From Sphingobacterium sp. SGG-5 (GTDB lineage Bacteria; Bacteroidota; Bacteroidia; Sphingobacteriales; Sphingobacteriaceae): DNA of 64,000 nt. The translations under genes were made by a program, and so were the position numbers. Shown here piece after piece: positions 1 to 11,200 of the stretch (within the stretch, counting starts at the first letter, position 1; the number at the start of each line of letters is the position of its first letter). The stretch spans positions 434,001 to 498,000 of the forward strand of contig NZ_JAAKGO010000002.1 in assembly GCF_011043525.1 (NCBI RefSeq), given 5' to 3'. A model generated the notes under the pieces. That model was not told where the DNA came from. It did no database searches and worked only from the letters and a program-made list of their open reading frames with translations.

Positions 1-791
1 TGTGTCGCAGACTGGTGGGTAAACCAGAATGGGTAATACATGTGTATGGTCAGGATTGTATACGGATCGTTGTTCGGAAAATTCAAAAGTCGGAGTGCAT
101 CCGGCCCACCTTGGTTGGCTACTCCTATCAATACACAGCGTTCCTGGCTATTGCCGCCCATACTACGGATGGCAGCAAGCCCATCTAATAAAAATGTATT
201 CCACTTTGCCGGCGTCATATTCTGGTACGGTTCGTTAAGGATCTCGAACAGTAGACTGTCCGTAGAATAATCTCTGAAAGCCCAGGAAATATGTTCCCAT
301 TGTGCCAGGAACATCGCTTTATTGGCGTCCGGGTTTGCCATCAGGGCATCGTGGTTGTGCATGTTCAGGATCACGCGCAGCCCTTTGCTCATTGCATAGT
401 CTACCGTGGCCTTCACCTGTGACATGAACGCCCATTTAATTTGATAGGGTTGTGGTGGTGCTGTTGGATCCATGCGGTCGGGGCGCTCCCAGTTCACCGG
501 CAGCCGGATATGATGGAAGCCGCGATCGACGATTTCGTCGATATAATGGCGGATCGTATCGGGGTCTGTGTTATACCACCCCACCTGACCTTCATAAGCA
601 CCTCCGAGGTTAATGCCCAGTCCCAGCCGTTCATTCATTTCAGCCCCTGTCGGGAAAGTCGTCGTAACTGCAAATGTTTCGCTAACAGGGAGCATTTCAT
701 CAACAGCAAACTTTTCGATGGCCTGTTCGCGCGAGCAGGAAGTGCCCTGTAAGAGCACTGCCGCCAGCATGATAATAATAATCGTTTTCAT
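1..791 (-). CDS. GH5-family glycanase lipoprotein (partial, 3' end beyond window)
   Basis: The gene runs off the left edge, so only about the first 263 residues are visible and the C-terminus is missing. It starts with a short hydrophobic leader ending at Cys19, which suggests export as a lipoprotein. The sequence then follows the other two GH5 proteins of this locus closely: GINLGGAYEG near residue 59, NWERPDR near 100, and the general acid/base motif FEILNEP with Glu187. The nucleophile Glu, expected near residue 305, lies outside the window. It follows the preceding gene by 19 bp, so it is the third glycanase of the same operon. GH5 enzymes cleave beta-1,4-linked glucans, mannans or xyloglucan; the substrate cannot be read from the sequence. 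Confidence 0.9.
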   Translation of the reverse strand, partial: MKTIIIIMLAAVLLQGTSCSREQAIEKFAVDEMLPVSETFAVTTTFPTGAEMNERLGLGINLGGAYEGQVGWYNTDPDTIRHYIDEIVDRGFHHIRLPVNWERPDRMDPTAPPQPYQIKWAFMSQVKATVDYAMSKGLRVILNMHNHDALMANPDANKAMFLAQWEHISWAFRDYSTDSLLFEILNEPYQNMTPAKWNTFLLDGLAAIRSMGGNSQERCVLIGVANQGGPDALRLLNFPNNDPYTILTIHMYYPFWFTHQSAT

Positions 792-810
792 AGTATAAAT
801 TATTTATTTC

Positions 811-2361
811 TCAATCATCATAGAATTCCGTAATCTTAATATCCTCGATGGTCACGCCTGAATTCGTCGGGTTCGTCCCCATAAAAATCGCTAACCTTCC
901 GTTGGTCTGCGTCGTTTGCGCTGTAAAAATGAAATAATGCGTGGCCACTTCCTGAAGCGGGTAGAACAGATAACCTTCGCTTGCTACACCGTCTGTTTCC
1001 GTAAAACCAGCTTGTAGCCGCTGCATGGGTACTGTGGATGATACCTTAAAAGAAACCACATAACGTCGCCCCTGTCTAATAGAGACTCCATAGCGCAACA
1101 ACTGAACAGACCAAGGATTATCTCCCCCATCGGCAATGTTAACAGTCATCTTGTTTGAAGAACGTACCAAGGCCGCACTTCCTCCTGTATTTGTCGAAAA
1201 ACTCCACCCGTCGGCATTGGACGTCGTGATATTGCTCTCGTAGATAACGTCACTGTGATCGGGTACATGTGCCGGTGGTACGGCACTTTTATAATCCATT
1301 ATCTCGTCTATCAAGGGCTGAATATATTGTTTGGTACTCAGATTATATATTCCCCATGTATAATGATAGTTAAAGAAAGTCCAACTATACCCGCGCTGCG
1401 TAAAAAGCTTGGTCAGAAATCCCGTATATTCTACTCTATCTTGCGGATCTGCAAACTCCGTTGCACCGAATTCGCCGATATGGACAGGAATATTGTTCAG
1501 CTCCGCAAAGGCATCTATATAATCCGCATAACGTCGCTGATATTCTCGTTCAAACTCTGTATCACCCCAAGGTGTCCCTAAATACTGCGTCGCATTCTGA
1601 TGCGTAAACCAGTACGGGTAATATTGGTGAACCGTCAGGATCAGATACTGGTCGTTCTTTGGAATTTTCAGCTGCCGGATGGCGTCCGGCCCACCGTGAT
1701 TGGCTGTCCCGATCAGCACACAGCGTTCCTTATTTTTGGAAGGTTGCGGCGTACTCCGGATAACCGAGAGCGCATCAGTCAAAAGAGTATTCCATTTTGC
1801 CGGCGTTATGTTGTTAGTAGGCTCGTTTAGTATCTCGAACATCAGCGAATCACTATAATTCCGGAAAGACCAAGCAATCTGCCTCCATTGTTCCAAGAAC
1901 ATCGGTTTCATGACATCCGGACTCTCCTCCAGGGCGTCGTGATTTTGCATATTGATGATTACCCGCAGGCCTTTACTCAATGCAAAATCCACAGTGGTTT
2001 TTATCTCCTCCATAAATTCGGGTTCGATAGTATAAGGCGCTGTTTCTTTGCTACGATCCGGACGTTCCCAGTTTATGGGGAACCGGATGTTCTTGAAGCC
2101 AAGCCGGGCAATTTCACTGATATAACCCTGAACAACCTGGGGGCTTGTATCATAAGGCCAACCCGCCTGCCCCTCATAGGCACCCCCGAGATTGATTCCG
2201 GGTCCTAATTTTGCATTCAACGCTGCTGCCGCTGTCGGCGTTTTGGAAGGATCATCATCGGATGGTAGGGTAGGGTCATCGATCGGTCCTTTACTCGAAC
2301 AAGACATTGCCGTCAGAAACAACGCTGATAAAAGTGTATAAATTATTGTTTTTGTTTTCAT
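811..2361 (-). CDS. GH5-family endo-glycanase lipoprotein with C-terminal binding domain
   Basis: Predicted cell-surface or periplasmic glycoside hydrolase of 516 residues. I chose the ATG at 2361 because the codons upstream add an odd charged extension, while this start gives a clean leader ending at a lipobox Cys and has AAAGAAAG just upstream. Residues about 45-375 form the GH5 TIM barrel, with acid/base Glu180 in FEILNEP and nucleophile Glu297 in HIGEFGA. Residues about 380-516 look like a beta-sandwich carbohydrate-binding module of the CBM4/9 type (it ends in VTIEDIKITEFYDD). The protein is a close paralogue of its upstream neighbour and has the same length. It probably cuts a beta-linked backbone before SusC/SusD uptake. 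Confidence 0.92.
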   Translation of the reverse strand: MKTKTIIYTLLSALFLTAMSCSSKGPIDDPTLPSDDDPSKTPTAAAALNAKLGPGINLGGAYEGQAGWPYDTSPQVVQGYISEIARLGFKNIRFPINWERPDRSKETAPYTIEPEFMEEIKTTVDFALSKGLRVIINMQNHDALEESPDVMKPMFLEQWRQIAWSFRNYSDSLMFEILNEPTNNITPAKWNTLLTDALSVIRSTPQPSKNKERCVLIGTANHGGPDAIRQLKIPKNDQYLILTVHQYYPYWFTHQNATQYLGTPWGDTEFEREYQRRYADYIDAFAELNNIPVHIGEFGATEFADPQDRVEYTGFLTKLFTQRGYSWTFFNYHYTWGIYNLSTKQYIQPLIDEIMDYKSAVPPAHVPDHSDVIYESNITTSNADGWSFSTNTGGSAALVRSSNKMTVNIADGGDNPWSVQLLRYGVSIRQGRRYVVSFKVSSTVPMQRLQAGFTETDGVASEGYLFYPLQEVATHYFIFTAQTTQTNGRLAIFMGTNPTNSGVTIEDIKITEFYDD

Positions 2362-2408
2362 CTTTCTTTTTTGCAAATACATAAACGTCATTATTTTGAA
2401 ATCACCAG

Positions 2409-3959
2409 TTAATCATCATAAAACTCGGTAAATTGAATATCCTCGATAGTGACCGTAGAGCCGTTTGGGTTACCACCCAAATAAAATGTCATCTTGCCAT
2501 TAGGTTGAGTGCTCTGCGCTGTAAAGACATGGTAATAGGTGTCCGTTGCTCCACGTAGATATAAACTACTTTCTTCACCCACTATACTTCCTCCCTCCTC
2601 GAATATCCCCAGTACTTTCTGTATTGGAACAGTAGTAGCCGTTTTAAAGGAAAGGGCATACCGCCGTCCTTGTTGCACGGATAACCCTGATTTCGACAGA
2701 CTGATCCCCCTATAAGGTCCGGGGCCGGTAATCTTCACTGAGATTTTGCCGGTGGAGGTGCTCATTGTAGCTGCTGATCCCGATCCCGGGTTGACCTTAA
2801 GGCTCCATCCATCGGCATCGGAAGCCGAGATATCACTCTGGTAAAGAACGGTGCTGTGGTCAGGTACATAAGCTGCCGGAAGAGGCTTCTTATAATCGCT
2901 GATTGCAGCTATTAAGGGTTGGTTGTACTGTTTGGTCGTCAGGTTATATATTCCCCACGAATAATGAAAATTAAAAAAGCTCCAACTATACCCGCGCTGC
3001 GTAAAAAGCTTGGTCAGAAAGCCGGTATATTTTATTCTATCTTGCGGATCCGCATATTCGGTTGCCCCGAATTCCCCGATATGAACCGGAATCTGGCGAT
3101 ACGCCGCATAATCGTCTATGTAGTCTGTAATGCGTCGTATCACTTCTCGTTCCGATTCGGTGTCTAACCAAGGCGTTCCCACATATTGTTCGTTATCCTG
3201 ATGTGTAAACCAGAACGGATTATATAGATGTACCGTAAGGATCGTATAGGGATCATTCACTGGGAACTCCAGAAATCGAAGAACATCAGCCGAACCATAA
3301 TTGGCCACCCCGATCAGTACACAACGATGTTTGTTATTGGACGAAGAAGTAGTATTCTGCCGGATAATGGTAAGGGCATCCGCATAAAAGTCATTCCATT
3401 TATCGATACTCAGATTGCTATGGGGCTCATTCAGAATTTCGAATAGCAGGGAATCGCTGTAATCTTTGAAAGCATTAGCAATCTGCCGCCATTGTTCCCG
3501 AAACATCGGTCTCATACCGTCCGGATTTTCCATCAGGGCGTCGTGGTTGTGCATGTTGATGATTACCCGCAGGCCTTTACTCAATGCAAAGTCCACCGTA
3601 GTCTTAATCTCAGCCAAAAACTCCGGCTTAATTTTATAGGGAGCTGTTTCGCTGCTACGATCCGGGCGCTCCCAATTTATTGGGAATCGGATATGCTCAA
3701 AGCCAAGCTCGGCAATTTTGCTGATATAGCCTTGGAGAACTTCAGGGCTTGTATCATAAGGCCAACCGGCCTGTCCTTCATAAGCTCCTCCAAGATTAAT
3801 ACCATGTCCCAGTTTCTTATTCATCTCCATGCCCGTTAGAAATCCGGGGGTATCTTTGTCTTTGCCGGGTGGGGCCGGGCCGTCGATCGGTTCTTTACCT
3901 GAACAGGATACCGTCAACAGAAGGAAACTCGCCAGTATGGCATTAATAAATATTTTCAT
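2409..3959 (-). CDS. GH5-family endo-glycanase lipoprotein with C-terminal binding domain
   Basis: A 516-residue lipoprotein glycanase with a leader ending at Cys19. The GH5 barrel covers about residues 45-370, with acid/base Glu178 (FEILNEP) and nucleophile Glu296 (HIGEFGA). A C-terminal beta-sandwich module (about 375-516) matches the one in the next gene downstream. The 59-bp gap from the IPT protein and 47-bp gap to the next GH5 gene place it inside the operon. The three GH5 genes are evidently tandem duplicates; they differ mostly in the loops and in the C-terminal module, so they may have different chain-length or side-chain preferences. The subfamily is not determined. Confidence 0.93.
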   Translation of the reverse strand: MKIFINAILASFLLLTVSCSGKEPIDGPAPPGKDKDTPGFLTGMEMNKKLGHGINLGGAYEGQAGWPYDTSPEVLQGYISKIAELGFEHIRFPINWERPDRSSETAPYKIKPEFLAEIKTTVDFALSKGLRVIINMHNHDALMENPDGMRPMFREQWRQIANAFKDYSDSLLFEILNEPHSNLSIDKWNDFYADALTIIRQNTTSSSNNKHRCVLIGVANYGSADVLRFLEFPVNDPYTILTVHLYNPFWFTHQDNEQYVGTPWLDTESEREVIRRITDYIDDYAAYRQIPVHIGEFGATEYADPQDRIKYTGFLTKLFTQRGYSWSFFNFHYSWGIYNLTTKQYNQPLIAAISDYKKPLPAAYVPDHSTVLYQSDISASDADGWSLKVNPGSGSAATMSTSTGKISVKITGPGPYRGISLSKSGLSVQQGRRYALSFKTATTVPIQKVLGIFEEGGSIVGEESSLYLRGATDTYYHVFTAQSTQPNGKMTFYLGGNPNGSTVTIEDIQFTEFYDD

Positions 3960-4018
3960 CTATTCTACTTAATTTATTAGTATATTCTTAAAAAATAGTT
4001 AGGCCCCCGTGATATTTG

Positions 4019-5308
4019 TTATTCATTTTTGAAACCCATATAGTCAAACCACACGGAACCTTCCCAATCTGTATTAGTCTGAAATAGGACGTTCGTAGCA
4101 GTCGCGTTATCTGCTGTCGAAAGGCTATAATCGGTCCATTCTCCTTCTTGTATGGTAATAGGTCCTATATTGGTACCTCCCCCCAGCGGGACTATCAGCT
4201 GTTTACCTTCGGTACCGGGTCCTCCATAGACAGAAAATACTAACTTCTTGTAACCGGATATATCCAGAGGAGCAGAAGTAGGAAAAATCGGGGCGAAGTA
4301 ATCCCATTGTTTTGTATAATTTACTTTAATAGCTGATGTTCCTTGTCTGACGTGTTCGGTATCATTAAGAGCATAGGTTACAGCGCTCGACTTGTAAATT
4401 GTTGCGACACCACTTGCCATGGCCGCGTCTATATAAATAGGAAAATCAAGTACTGGTAATGCCCCTATAATAGAAAGATTCCCTGTACTCTCCACCCGCT
4501 CATTTGAAAAGGTAAGCAGTGTCACTTTGCCCCCAAGGGTACCTTCCGGTACGGTGACCAACAATTCGGTCGCTGCGGACTGTACGGTAACATCCGTTAT
4601 CGTGTCGTTCACTCCGGCAAAAATGACCCCTTTTACGATATCCAGGTCTGTCCCGGTTATGGTGAGTTCCCCTAATGGTTCGGCCGGATTGGGATCGAAA
4701 CCGCTAATCGTAGGTAGTGTCATTGTGACCGGTGTTTCTGTCTCCACCGTTTCATTGCCTACCCGCAGAATAAGGTTACCGGTCTTGGCTTCCAAGGGCA
4801 CTCTTACCACGAGTTCCGTATGCGATTGGCTCGCAAACTGCTCTACGGACACCTTTCCGCCAAACGTTATCTGCGAGATCCAGTCCATATACACCCCTTC
4901 GATCGTAATATTATCTCCCGGTTTTGCTGTTGCGGGGAAGGATACGATTTCTACATCTACGGTGAAATTTAATTTGGTTTTGGTCACGATATCACCTTCG
5001 GACGTCTTGAGTGTAACAAACCCGTTCCTCGCTCCGTCGGGAACGACAAGTACGATTACTTTTGCGGTATGTTCTAAAAAATCGGTGCTGGACACCGTAA
5101 TGCCTGCAAATTCGATTTCCGTTACCCGATCCAGATTATAGCCAATAAAGCGGATCTCTTCGCCGTGCCTTACACCCGACGGGCCAAAGCTAAGCAGCTC
5201 GACCGTGGACGAATCCATATTTTCTGTTTTTTTACAGGCTGATGCCAGCGACAACACACAGCTTATCAGTACAAAGAGTGTAAGCCTGTTATTTAATATT
5301 TTGCTCAT
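4019..5308 (-). CDS. IPT/TIG-domain surface glycan-binding lipoprotein
   Basis: A lipoprotein of about 429 residues (an in-frame ATG at 5317 adds three). The leader ends in SLASAC. Three consecutive Ig-like IPT/TIG repeats follow, at about residues 35-115, 120-200 and 203-285, each opening with a motif of the form 'P..G..ITI.G.(N/D)LD'. A distinct beta-rich C-terminal domain of about 140 residues with several Trp and Tyr probably binds glycan. This layout is that of SusE/SusF-position surface glycan-binding proteins, in which IPT domains act as rigid spacers. It lies between another such protein and the GH5 genes and probably helps capture the same polysaccharide. Confidence 0.85.
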   Translation of the reverse strand: MSKILNNRLTLFVLISCVLSLASACKKTENMDSSTVELLSFGPSGVRHGEEIRFIGYNLDRVTEIEFAGITVSSTDFLEHTAKVIVLVVPDGARNGFVTLKTSEGDIVTKTKLNFTVDVEIVSFPATAKPGDNITIEGVYMDWISQITFGGKVSVEQFASQSHTELVVRVPLEAKTGNLILRVGNETVETETPVTMTLPTISGFDPNPAEPLGELTITGTDLDIVKGVIFAGVNDTITDVTVQSAATELLVTVPEGTLGGKVTLLTFSNERVESTGNLSIIGALPVLDFPIYIDAAMASGVATIYKSSAVTYALNDTEHVRQGTSAIKVNYTKQWDYFAPIFPTSAPLDISGYKKLVFSVYGGPGTEGKQLIVPLGGGTNIGPITIQEGEWTDYSLSTADNATATNVLFQTNTDWEGSVWFDYMGFKNE

Positions 5309-5337
5309 TGTATACATTTTTGATGTGTACTTTATTT

Positions 5338-6534
5338 TTAATCTTCATTTACCTTCGGCACGACGCGGAAGTTATCAAAAGCCATATCACAATCCAGCGC
5401 ACCCGGGCCGGAAAAAAGTAACCGGATGTTATAGCCCCAATCGTTGGGATTGACGCCCCCTGCGGAATGGTCTCTGCTATAGCTCCCCATAACCCGCTCA
5501 AACGGTATCACAATGGTTTCCCATTCTCCTTGCGTATCATAGGGCGGTGGCCAGGCATAATTTGTGTTATCATAACCATCTGTAAAATCAGTTGCCGCGA
5601 TCCTGGAATATAAGCCCACATTGATTCGGAACATGTTTGCCGAATAGGGTTTGATGGTATTGACTTCAAATTTGAGGTTATAGTTTTCAGGATTTTCAAT
5701 GGCATCGTCCGGAACGGCTTTGGCCTGATCAGCACCCACAGCAGATGCGGGGCCACCCATGATTGGTAGCCACTGACCTGACGTGATGCCCTGTTTTACC
5801 CGGATGTAAGTTCCATTGATTTTTTGCGGATCCTCCGGTCCGGGGTCGGTGGTGACTTTGAATGCAGCCCCCCACCAGCCGTGCACATCACCTTTCACAA
5901 AAATATTCCGGCTGTCCCGCAACCAGAAGTTGGAGACTGTCTCACCAAAGTTTGACGTCACGGTCAATGGACCTTCTTCTGCGCCTACAGGGACCCGAAC
6001 CTGTAAGATCGTTTCTTCAACGGATACAATCTCTGCCTCTAAGCCGCCGGAAAAGACGACCGTCAGCGGTTCGTAAAAATTACTGCCCCGGATAGCCACC
6101 ACCTCACCGTCGGCGACGTACTCACAGCGCATACTGTTTAATACCGGCGCACCTATCACGACCCGAAAGTCGTATTCCAATTCTCCTCCGCCCTTAAAAA
6201 CAAGCCGGATGGTATTGGTCACCTCCTGAGGCACACCCAGTGGCACGCGCACCAATATTGACTGGCTCGTAATATAGGGAGGTGTCAGAAGGGCCTGCTG
6301 GTCATTGAACCAAATCTCTGTTGTTTCTTCCAGGTTATCGCCCACCAATGCGATCAATTGTCCTTGATATCCCGCAACAATCAGGGAATCCGAAGAGGCC
6401 GGATCAGTAAGACTTACATACCGGACAGTAGGCTTCCCGTCGTTCGGCAGTTCTTTCTTTTCACAGGACTGAAAACCGACAATCGCAACGATTGTCAGCA
6501 TCAGTAAGCCGATGATGTTATATAATTTTCTCAT
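5338..6534 (-). CDS. Surface glycan-binding lipoprotein (SGBP-B type, IPT domains)
   Basis: About 398 residues from the ATG at 6534, which gives a compact leader ending FQSC. ATGs at 6552 and 6567 are alternatives; the last would overlap susD. Two IPT/TIG-like modules (about 30-115 and 118-200) are followed by a roughly 190-residue C-terminal domain beginning IFVKGDVHGWWG. The layout resembles the surface glycan-binding protein B family, whose C-terminal domain binds xyloglucan in the studied Bacteroides ovatus example; the ligand here is not known. It sits 22 bp after susD, the standard position for an SGBP. Confidence 0.85.
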   Translation of the reverse strand: MRKLYNIIGLLMLTIVAIVGFQSCEKKELPNDGKPTVRYVSLTDPASSDSLIVAGYQGQLIALVGDNLEETTEIWFNDQQALLTPPYITSQSILVRVPLGVPQEVTNTIRLVFKGGGELEYDFRVVIGAPVLNSMRCEYVADGEVVAIRGSNFYEPLTVVFSGGLEAEIVSVEETILQVRVPVGAEEGPLTVTSNFGETVSNFWLRDSRNIFVKGDVHGWWGAAFKVTTDPGPEDPQKINGTYIRVKQGITSGQWLPIMGGPASAVGADQAKAVPDDAIENPENYNLKFEVNTIKPYSANMFRINVGLYSRIAATDFTDGYDNTNYAWPPPYDTQGEWETIVIPFERVMGSYSRDHSAGGVNPNDWGYNIRLLFSGPGALDCDMAFDNFRVVPKVNED

Positions 6535-6556
6535 AATATATCGTTTAATCATGTGG

Positions 6557-8257
6557 TTATTGCGCAAAATAATCTACTGGCTCCTTGCGCAGATTAGGCG
6601 CCTGACTAATTTCTGCCGAAGGTATCGGCATATAAAAATTGCCATCATGCGCATTTATATACTCCAGCGCGGGTTCAGCCCAAACGGTTTTGGTCATGGT
6701 CCATGAAGTCGGGTCCGGAAACTGGTTGGGTTCAATAAAGAATATATAGCGGTACTGGCTGTTCAGGATACCGTATACCCGTTGTTTATCGTAATAATGC
6801 ATAGCCACCAAGTCGTACCAAGCTCTTCCTTCCATGGCAAACTCCAGTATCTTTTCTTTGAAAATCACGTCAGCGGTCAGTGGGTCTTCGTAGGGCGCCG
6901 GTAGGGCACGGGTATGTACTTTATTAAAATATGCCAATGCTGTCGGATCCGCCGTTGACGCCTGGTTGCCCAGCTCTGCATCGGCGTAGATCAGGTACAT
7001 TTCCGCTAAGCGGAGCATGTAGGTATCGTTCGGGTAGTATTGTTTATCCGAATTTCCCCCGGTGTCCTTGGACTTACCGATCACATATTTTTTGACATTC
7101 ATGTAATTATAGTTACTACCAGCCGTGCCCGGTGTAAAAGGGACGATCAGTGGCTGTTCGGTGCCATCGGGCAGCGACTGCGTGATCTCGGGATAGCGGG
7201 TGCCCGGCAGCATAAAGGTTGCTTTCATCCGTTTATCCAGCGGGTTCCCTTGCAAAGTGCCGTCCGGCATCTCCTGAATTCCCTCATACATAGTTGCCAA
7301 CCACCAGGTGGCTCCCTTGGATGATCCATAGCCATCGCCATCGGTGATCGCCGGACCAAAAGCAAGATCCTGTTGAACCGTATTCTGTGTGCCCCACTCG
7401 CCGGGGGAAAAGACCCATTGCAGCGAGAAAAGCGACTCGGAATTATTGTCGTAAGGGTACAGAAACAGATTGTAATAATCCTCCAGAAGCTCGGCCCCGC
7501 TCAATTTGATCACCCGGTCGGCATACTCCTTAGCCTTATCCAGCATGGCCTGGTCACGTGTGCCAGCACCATTGGCCGCTACGCCCGACCGAGCCAGATA
7601 AAAACGGGCCAACATGCCCTCGGCCGACCATTTGGTCACCCGGCCGACGCGGATGGGCTGATCGGGCAGTATATCGGCAACGGCCTCCATTTCCTCACAA
7701 ACGTATCTCCATACACTTTCTATCGTATTCCGTGCGACCGTGGTATCGGTAAACAAAGCCCGGTTGTCTTCGATAATCGGCACTGGTCCCCAGTTCATCA
7801 CCAGATAGCTGTAGGCTACTGCCCGCATAAAACGGGCTTCTGCTAGGGCATGAGCTTTAATATTAGCGGATACGGCCGGTCCTGCATACTTTTCAATGTT
7901 CTGGATCGTAATATTGGACTGCCCCACCACATTGAAGAGTGCCCGCCAGGCGGATCCATTTTCCAAGGTAAGGCCACTCGTTTTGAACAACACGTCATCC
8001 TGATTAGTAAAAGGTGAATACATCACCCCCGAGCGCATATCGCCGATGGAATAAGAAGAACGAGTATTGTAGTCGAACCACACCTTGCTGTACAGTGGTG
8101 CCGTAGCGGCCAGTACCTGCTCATCGGTCTGAAAAAAACTAGCATCCACAATAGCATCGACAGGAGGCTTGCGCAAAAAATCCTTGGAGCAGGCCGCGCT
8201 CAATAATATGACCATCAGGAATGACCCGGTTATATAAAAGTTGAATTTACATTTCAT
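6557..8257 (-). CDS. SusD/RagB-family nutrient-binding outer membrane lipoprotein
   Basis: A 566-residue partner of the upstream SusC-like transporter, on which it forms a surface lid that binds oligosaccharide. I chose the ATG at 8257 because it removes the overlap with susC and yields a clean leader ending LSAAC. Family features are the N-terminal CSKDFLRKPPVDA stretch, TPR-like helices in the first 200 residues (ALAEARFMRAVAYSYLV), and a C-terminus with PIPSAEISQAPNL. The length is normal for the family. It lies 13 bp behind susC, so the pair is cotranscribed. Confidence 0.95.
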   Translation of the reverse strand: MKCKFNFYITGSFLMVILLSAACSKDFLRKPPVDAIVDASFFQTDEQVLAATAPLYSKVWFDYNTRSSYSIGDMRSGVMYSPFTNQDDVLFKTSGLTLENGSAWRALFNVVGQSNITIQNIEKYAGPAVSANIKAHALAEARFMRAVAYSYLVMNWGPVPIIEDNRALFTDTTVARNTIESVWRYVCEEMEAVADILPDQPIRVGRVTKWSAEGMLARFYLARSGVAANGAGTRDQAMLDKAKEYADRVIKLSGAELLEDYYNLFLYPYDNNSESLFSLQWVFSPGEWGTQNTVQQDLAFGPAITDGDGYGSSKGATWWLATMYEGIQEMPDGTLQGNPLDKRMKATFMLPGTRYPEITQSLPDGTEQPLIVPFTPGTAGSNYNYMNVKKYVIGKSKDTGGNSDKQYYPNDTYMLRLAEMYLIYADAELGNQASTADPTALAYFNKVHTRALPAPYEDPLTADVIFKEKILEFAMEGRAWYDLVAMHYYDKQRVYGILNSQYRYIFFIEPNQFPDPTSWTMTKTVWAEPALEYINAHDGNFYMPIPSAEISQAPNLRKEPVDYFAQ

Positions 8258-8270
8258 GATCTGTCTTATT

Positions 8271-11200
8271 TTAAAAATTAACACCTATGCTGAACGTATA
8301 AACGGGAGTTAGCGGATACCGGCCATAATCAATACCTATAGCCTGATTCTGCGCGCTGGCCGCATAGTCTATATAGGCACCCACTTCGGGATCATAACCC
8401 GTATACTTCGTGAAGGTGTAGATATTCTGTGCACTACCCGTGATACGGATCCCCGAAACTATTTTTTGCTTGGATAGCCAGCGAGTAGGCAGGTTATACC
8501 CCAACGTGATGTTCTTGATCCGGACAAAGGAGCCATCTTCCACCCAGCGATCGGTATGGCGAGAATGGTTGTTGCCATTTTTATCTAATGTTATCCGAGG
8601 TACAGCAGCATTTGGATCCTCCAAAACCACTTTTCCACCATCTCCGATAATCGGCTTGGCATAATCCATGGCATCAATCAAGAAGTTCTGCGACACATAA
8701 ATATTATTGGGATTGGAATTGCGCTTGGCAATGTAATTATAGACGTCATTCCCAAAAGCACCTGTCAACAGGATACTCATATCAAATCCTTTGTACGAAA
8801 AGGTATTGGTCAGCCCGCCGAACCATTTCGGGAACGGGTTACCGATATTGGTTTCGTCGTATTCGTTGATCATCCCATCCGGCACACCATCCGGACCGCT
8901 AACATCTTTAAACTTGACATCCCCTACCCAGAGACCATCTTCCCCCACGGGCAAACGGTTGCCGTTATTGTCCACCGGCACCGCACTGGCATTGATCTCA
9001 TCCACCGACTGGAACAGCCCATCTTCCATATAACCCCGGAATAGCCACGGTGTCTCGCCTACAGCGGCCCGCTGTGTCCAGTTGTCCATCCAGGTCGATA
9101 TCCGATTAAGGAAAGCTGTTTCGGAATAAAAGCGCTCGATCTTCGTGCGGAAAGTAGAAACATTGAAGTTCGTCTTCCAGGTGAATCGGTCTGTCTCGAT
9201 ATTGGTCGTCCGTATGCTCAGCTCCAGGCCCTTGTTTTCCAGCGCACCGATATTAACCATCGGTGCCCCTACCGATCCGGTGCCGTTGGTGCCCAGATAC
9301 CAGGGCAGCAGATTGATCATGAGCAGGTTGTCTGTATTTTTTATGAAGGCATCAAATTCCACTTCCACCTTGTTCTGGAAGAGGCCTACATTGAGGCCGA
9401 TATTTTTAACGAATGTTTCCTCCCATTTCAGGTCCGGGTTGTTATAGCGCGACGCCAAGAATCCGGTACCGGTTGGTGTGGCCACCGGTGCCATTGGTGC
9501 ATAGATATACGTACCCCAGCCCTGGTTGCCCGTCAGGCCGACCTCGGCGCGTAGCTTCAGCTCGCTGATGAACGGCACGTTAAAGAAGTCCTCCTGAGCC
9601 ACCCGCCATGCAGCGGATGCCGAAGGGAAAGTACCCCATTTATTATTGTCTCCAAAATTCACCGAACCGTCCCGACGTACTGTCGCGGACAAAAGGTATT
9701 TGTCGTCGTAATCGTAGTTCAGACGACCCAAGTAGGATTCCATAGCCCATTCTGACGAGCCGCCCTTGTTGCTGGCCGTCAGCGGGTCACCGCCTTGCAG
9801 ATCCCGGATATCATCGGTCAGAAAGCCGGTACGTCGACCTTCAAGATTCCGTCTGGCGGAGCCCTGTGCTTCATGGGAAGCCATCAGCAGCACGTTGTGC
9901 TTGCCGAATTCACGCTTGTACTCCAGGAGCTGGTTCCATCTCCAATAATTTGACAATCGGTTGGATTCTTTTAGGGAAGCAATATCATTTGCGGCCCAAC
10001 CAATCTTGTATTCTGGAATATAATATAGGGCATTGGTGTACTCGTAGTTTGCATTAAAATCCGTACGGAACTGTAACCCTTTCAGGATATCAACACGCAG
10101 GTTGACACCGCCTAAAAACTGCCGGCGTACATAACTATTCTCTATGAGGTTGGCAATGGCAACGGGGTTTACCGGTGCGTTAATATTGGCACCATTAATA
10201 TCGTCTCCTCCACCCCAGGAGCCATCCAGGTTTTTTACGGGGATCTGCGGGCTCAGGCGCAGTGCCGTATTAACCAAGCTCTGACTGCTGGTGGTCAGCG
10301 ATTCATCCGTTTGGCTAAAGCTCAGGTTGGCACCAAGGGCCAGCCATTTCCGCGGCTTGTTGTCCAGGTTCAGACGGGTACCGTACCTTTCGAAGCCCGA
10401 GCCCTCCGCTATTCCTCCCTGATCCAGGTATTCCCCGGACAGGTAGTAGGTTGTATTGTCATTACCTCCGGAAAGGTTCAGCTGATGCTTGCCCATTATG
10501 GCATTCCGAAACAAAGCTTCCTGCCAGTCGGTACCTTCACCCAACAGTGCAGGATTCCGAAACTCCGGAACCCCTGAATCTCCAATCATAGCATGATATT
10601 CGTTGCTAACAGTAGCATACTGCTGTAGGTTTAATACTTTGCGAGGCTCTGGTGTTGTCTGTATGCTGTGGCTATAGGTATACCCCACCCGCATGGTTCC
10701 GCTCTTTCCACGCTTGGTGGTAATAAGCACGACACCGTTGGTCGCCCGGGATCCATAGATGGCCGCTGCCGATGCTCCTTTCAGTATCTGTATATCTTCG
10801 ATATCCGATGGGTTGAGGCCCGCAAGGGGGTTCGCAGAACTCTGCTCGCCGAACGTTACCGACTCGCCTTGCATCTGTATACCATCGATCACATATAAGG
10901 GCTCGTTAGAGCCGTTGATCGTATTGATGCCCCGGATATTGACGGAAATACCGCCACCGGGTTGCCCGGTATTATGCGTAATGTAGACTCCAGATGCCCG
11001 GCCTTGGATAGCTTGTTCCAGCGTGGTGTTGACCGTTTGGTTTATCTGCTCGGAATTGATTGACGTCTGGGCAGTGGTAAGCTTTGCCCGACTTGTTTCT
11101 CCGTAGCCAACAACAACCACCTCGTCCAAATCACTCACCGAAGGCTGTAAGGTGACGTTAACGGTAGAAGGTTCCGTAATTGTACGCTGGACAGACTGGA

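Noticed and set aside
4527..5141. Long (204-codon) antisense ORF over an IPT lipoprotein gene
   Set aside because: The minus frame is a clear IPT protein; the antisense product is Ser/Thr/Pro/Val-rich shadow coding.
7373..7846. 157-codon antisense ORF over susD
   Set aside because: Shadow of the confident susD frame; no domain features.
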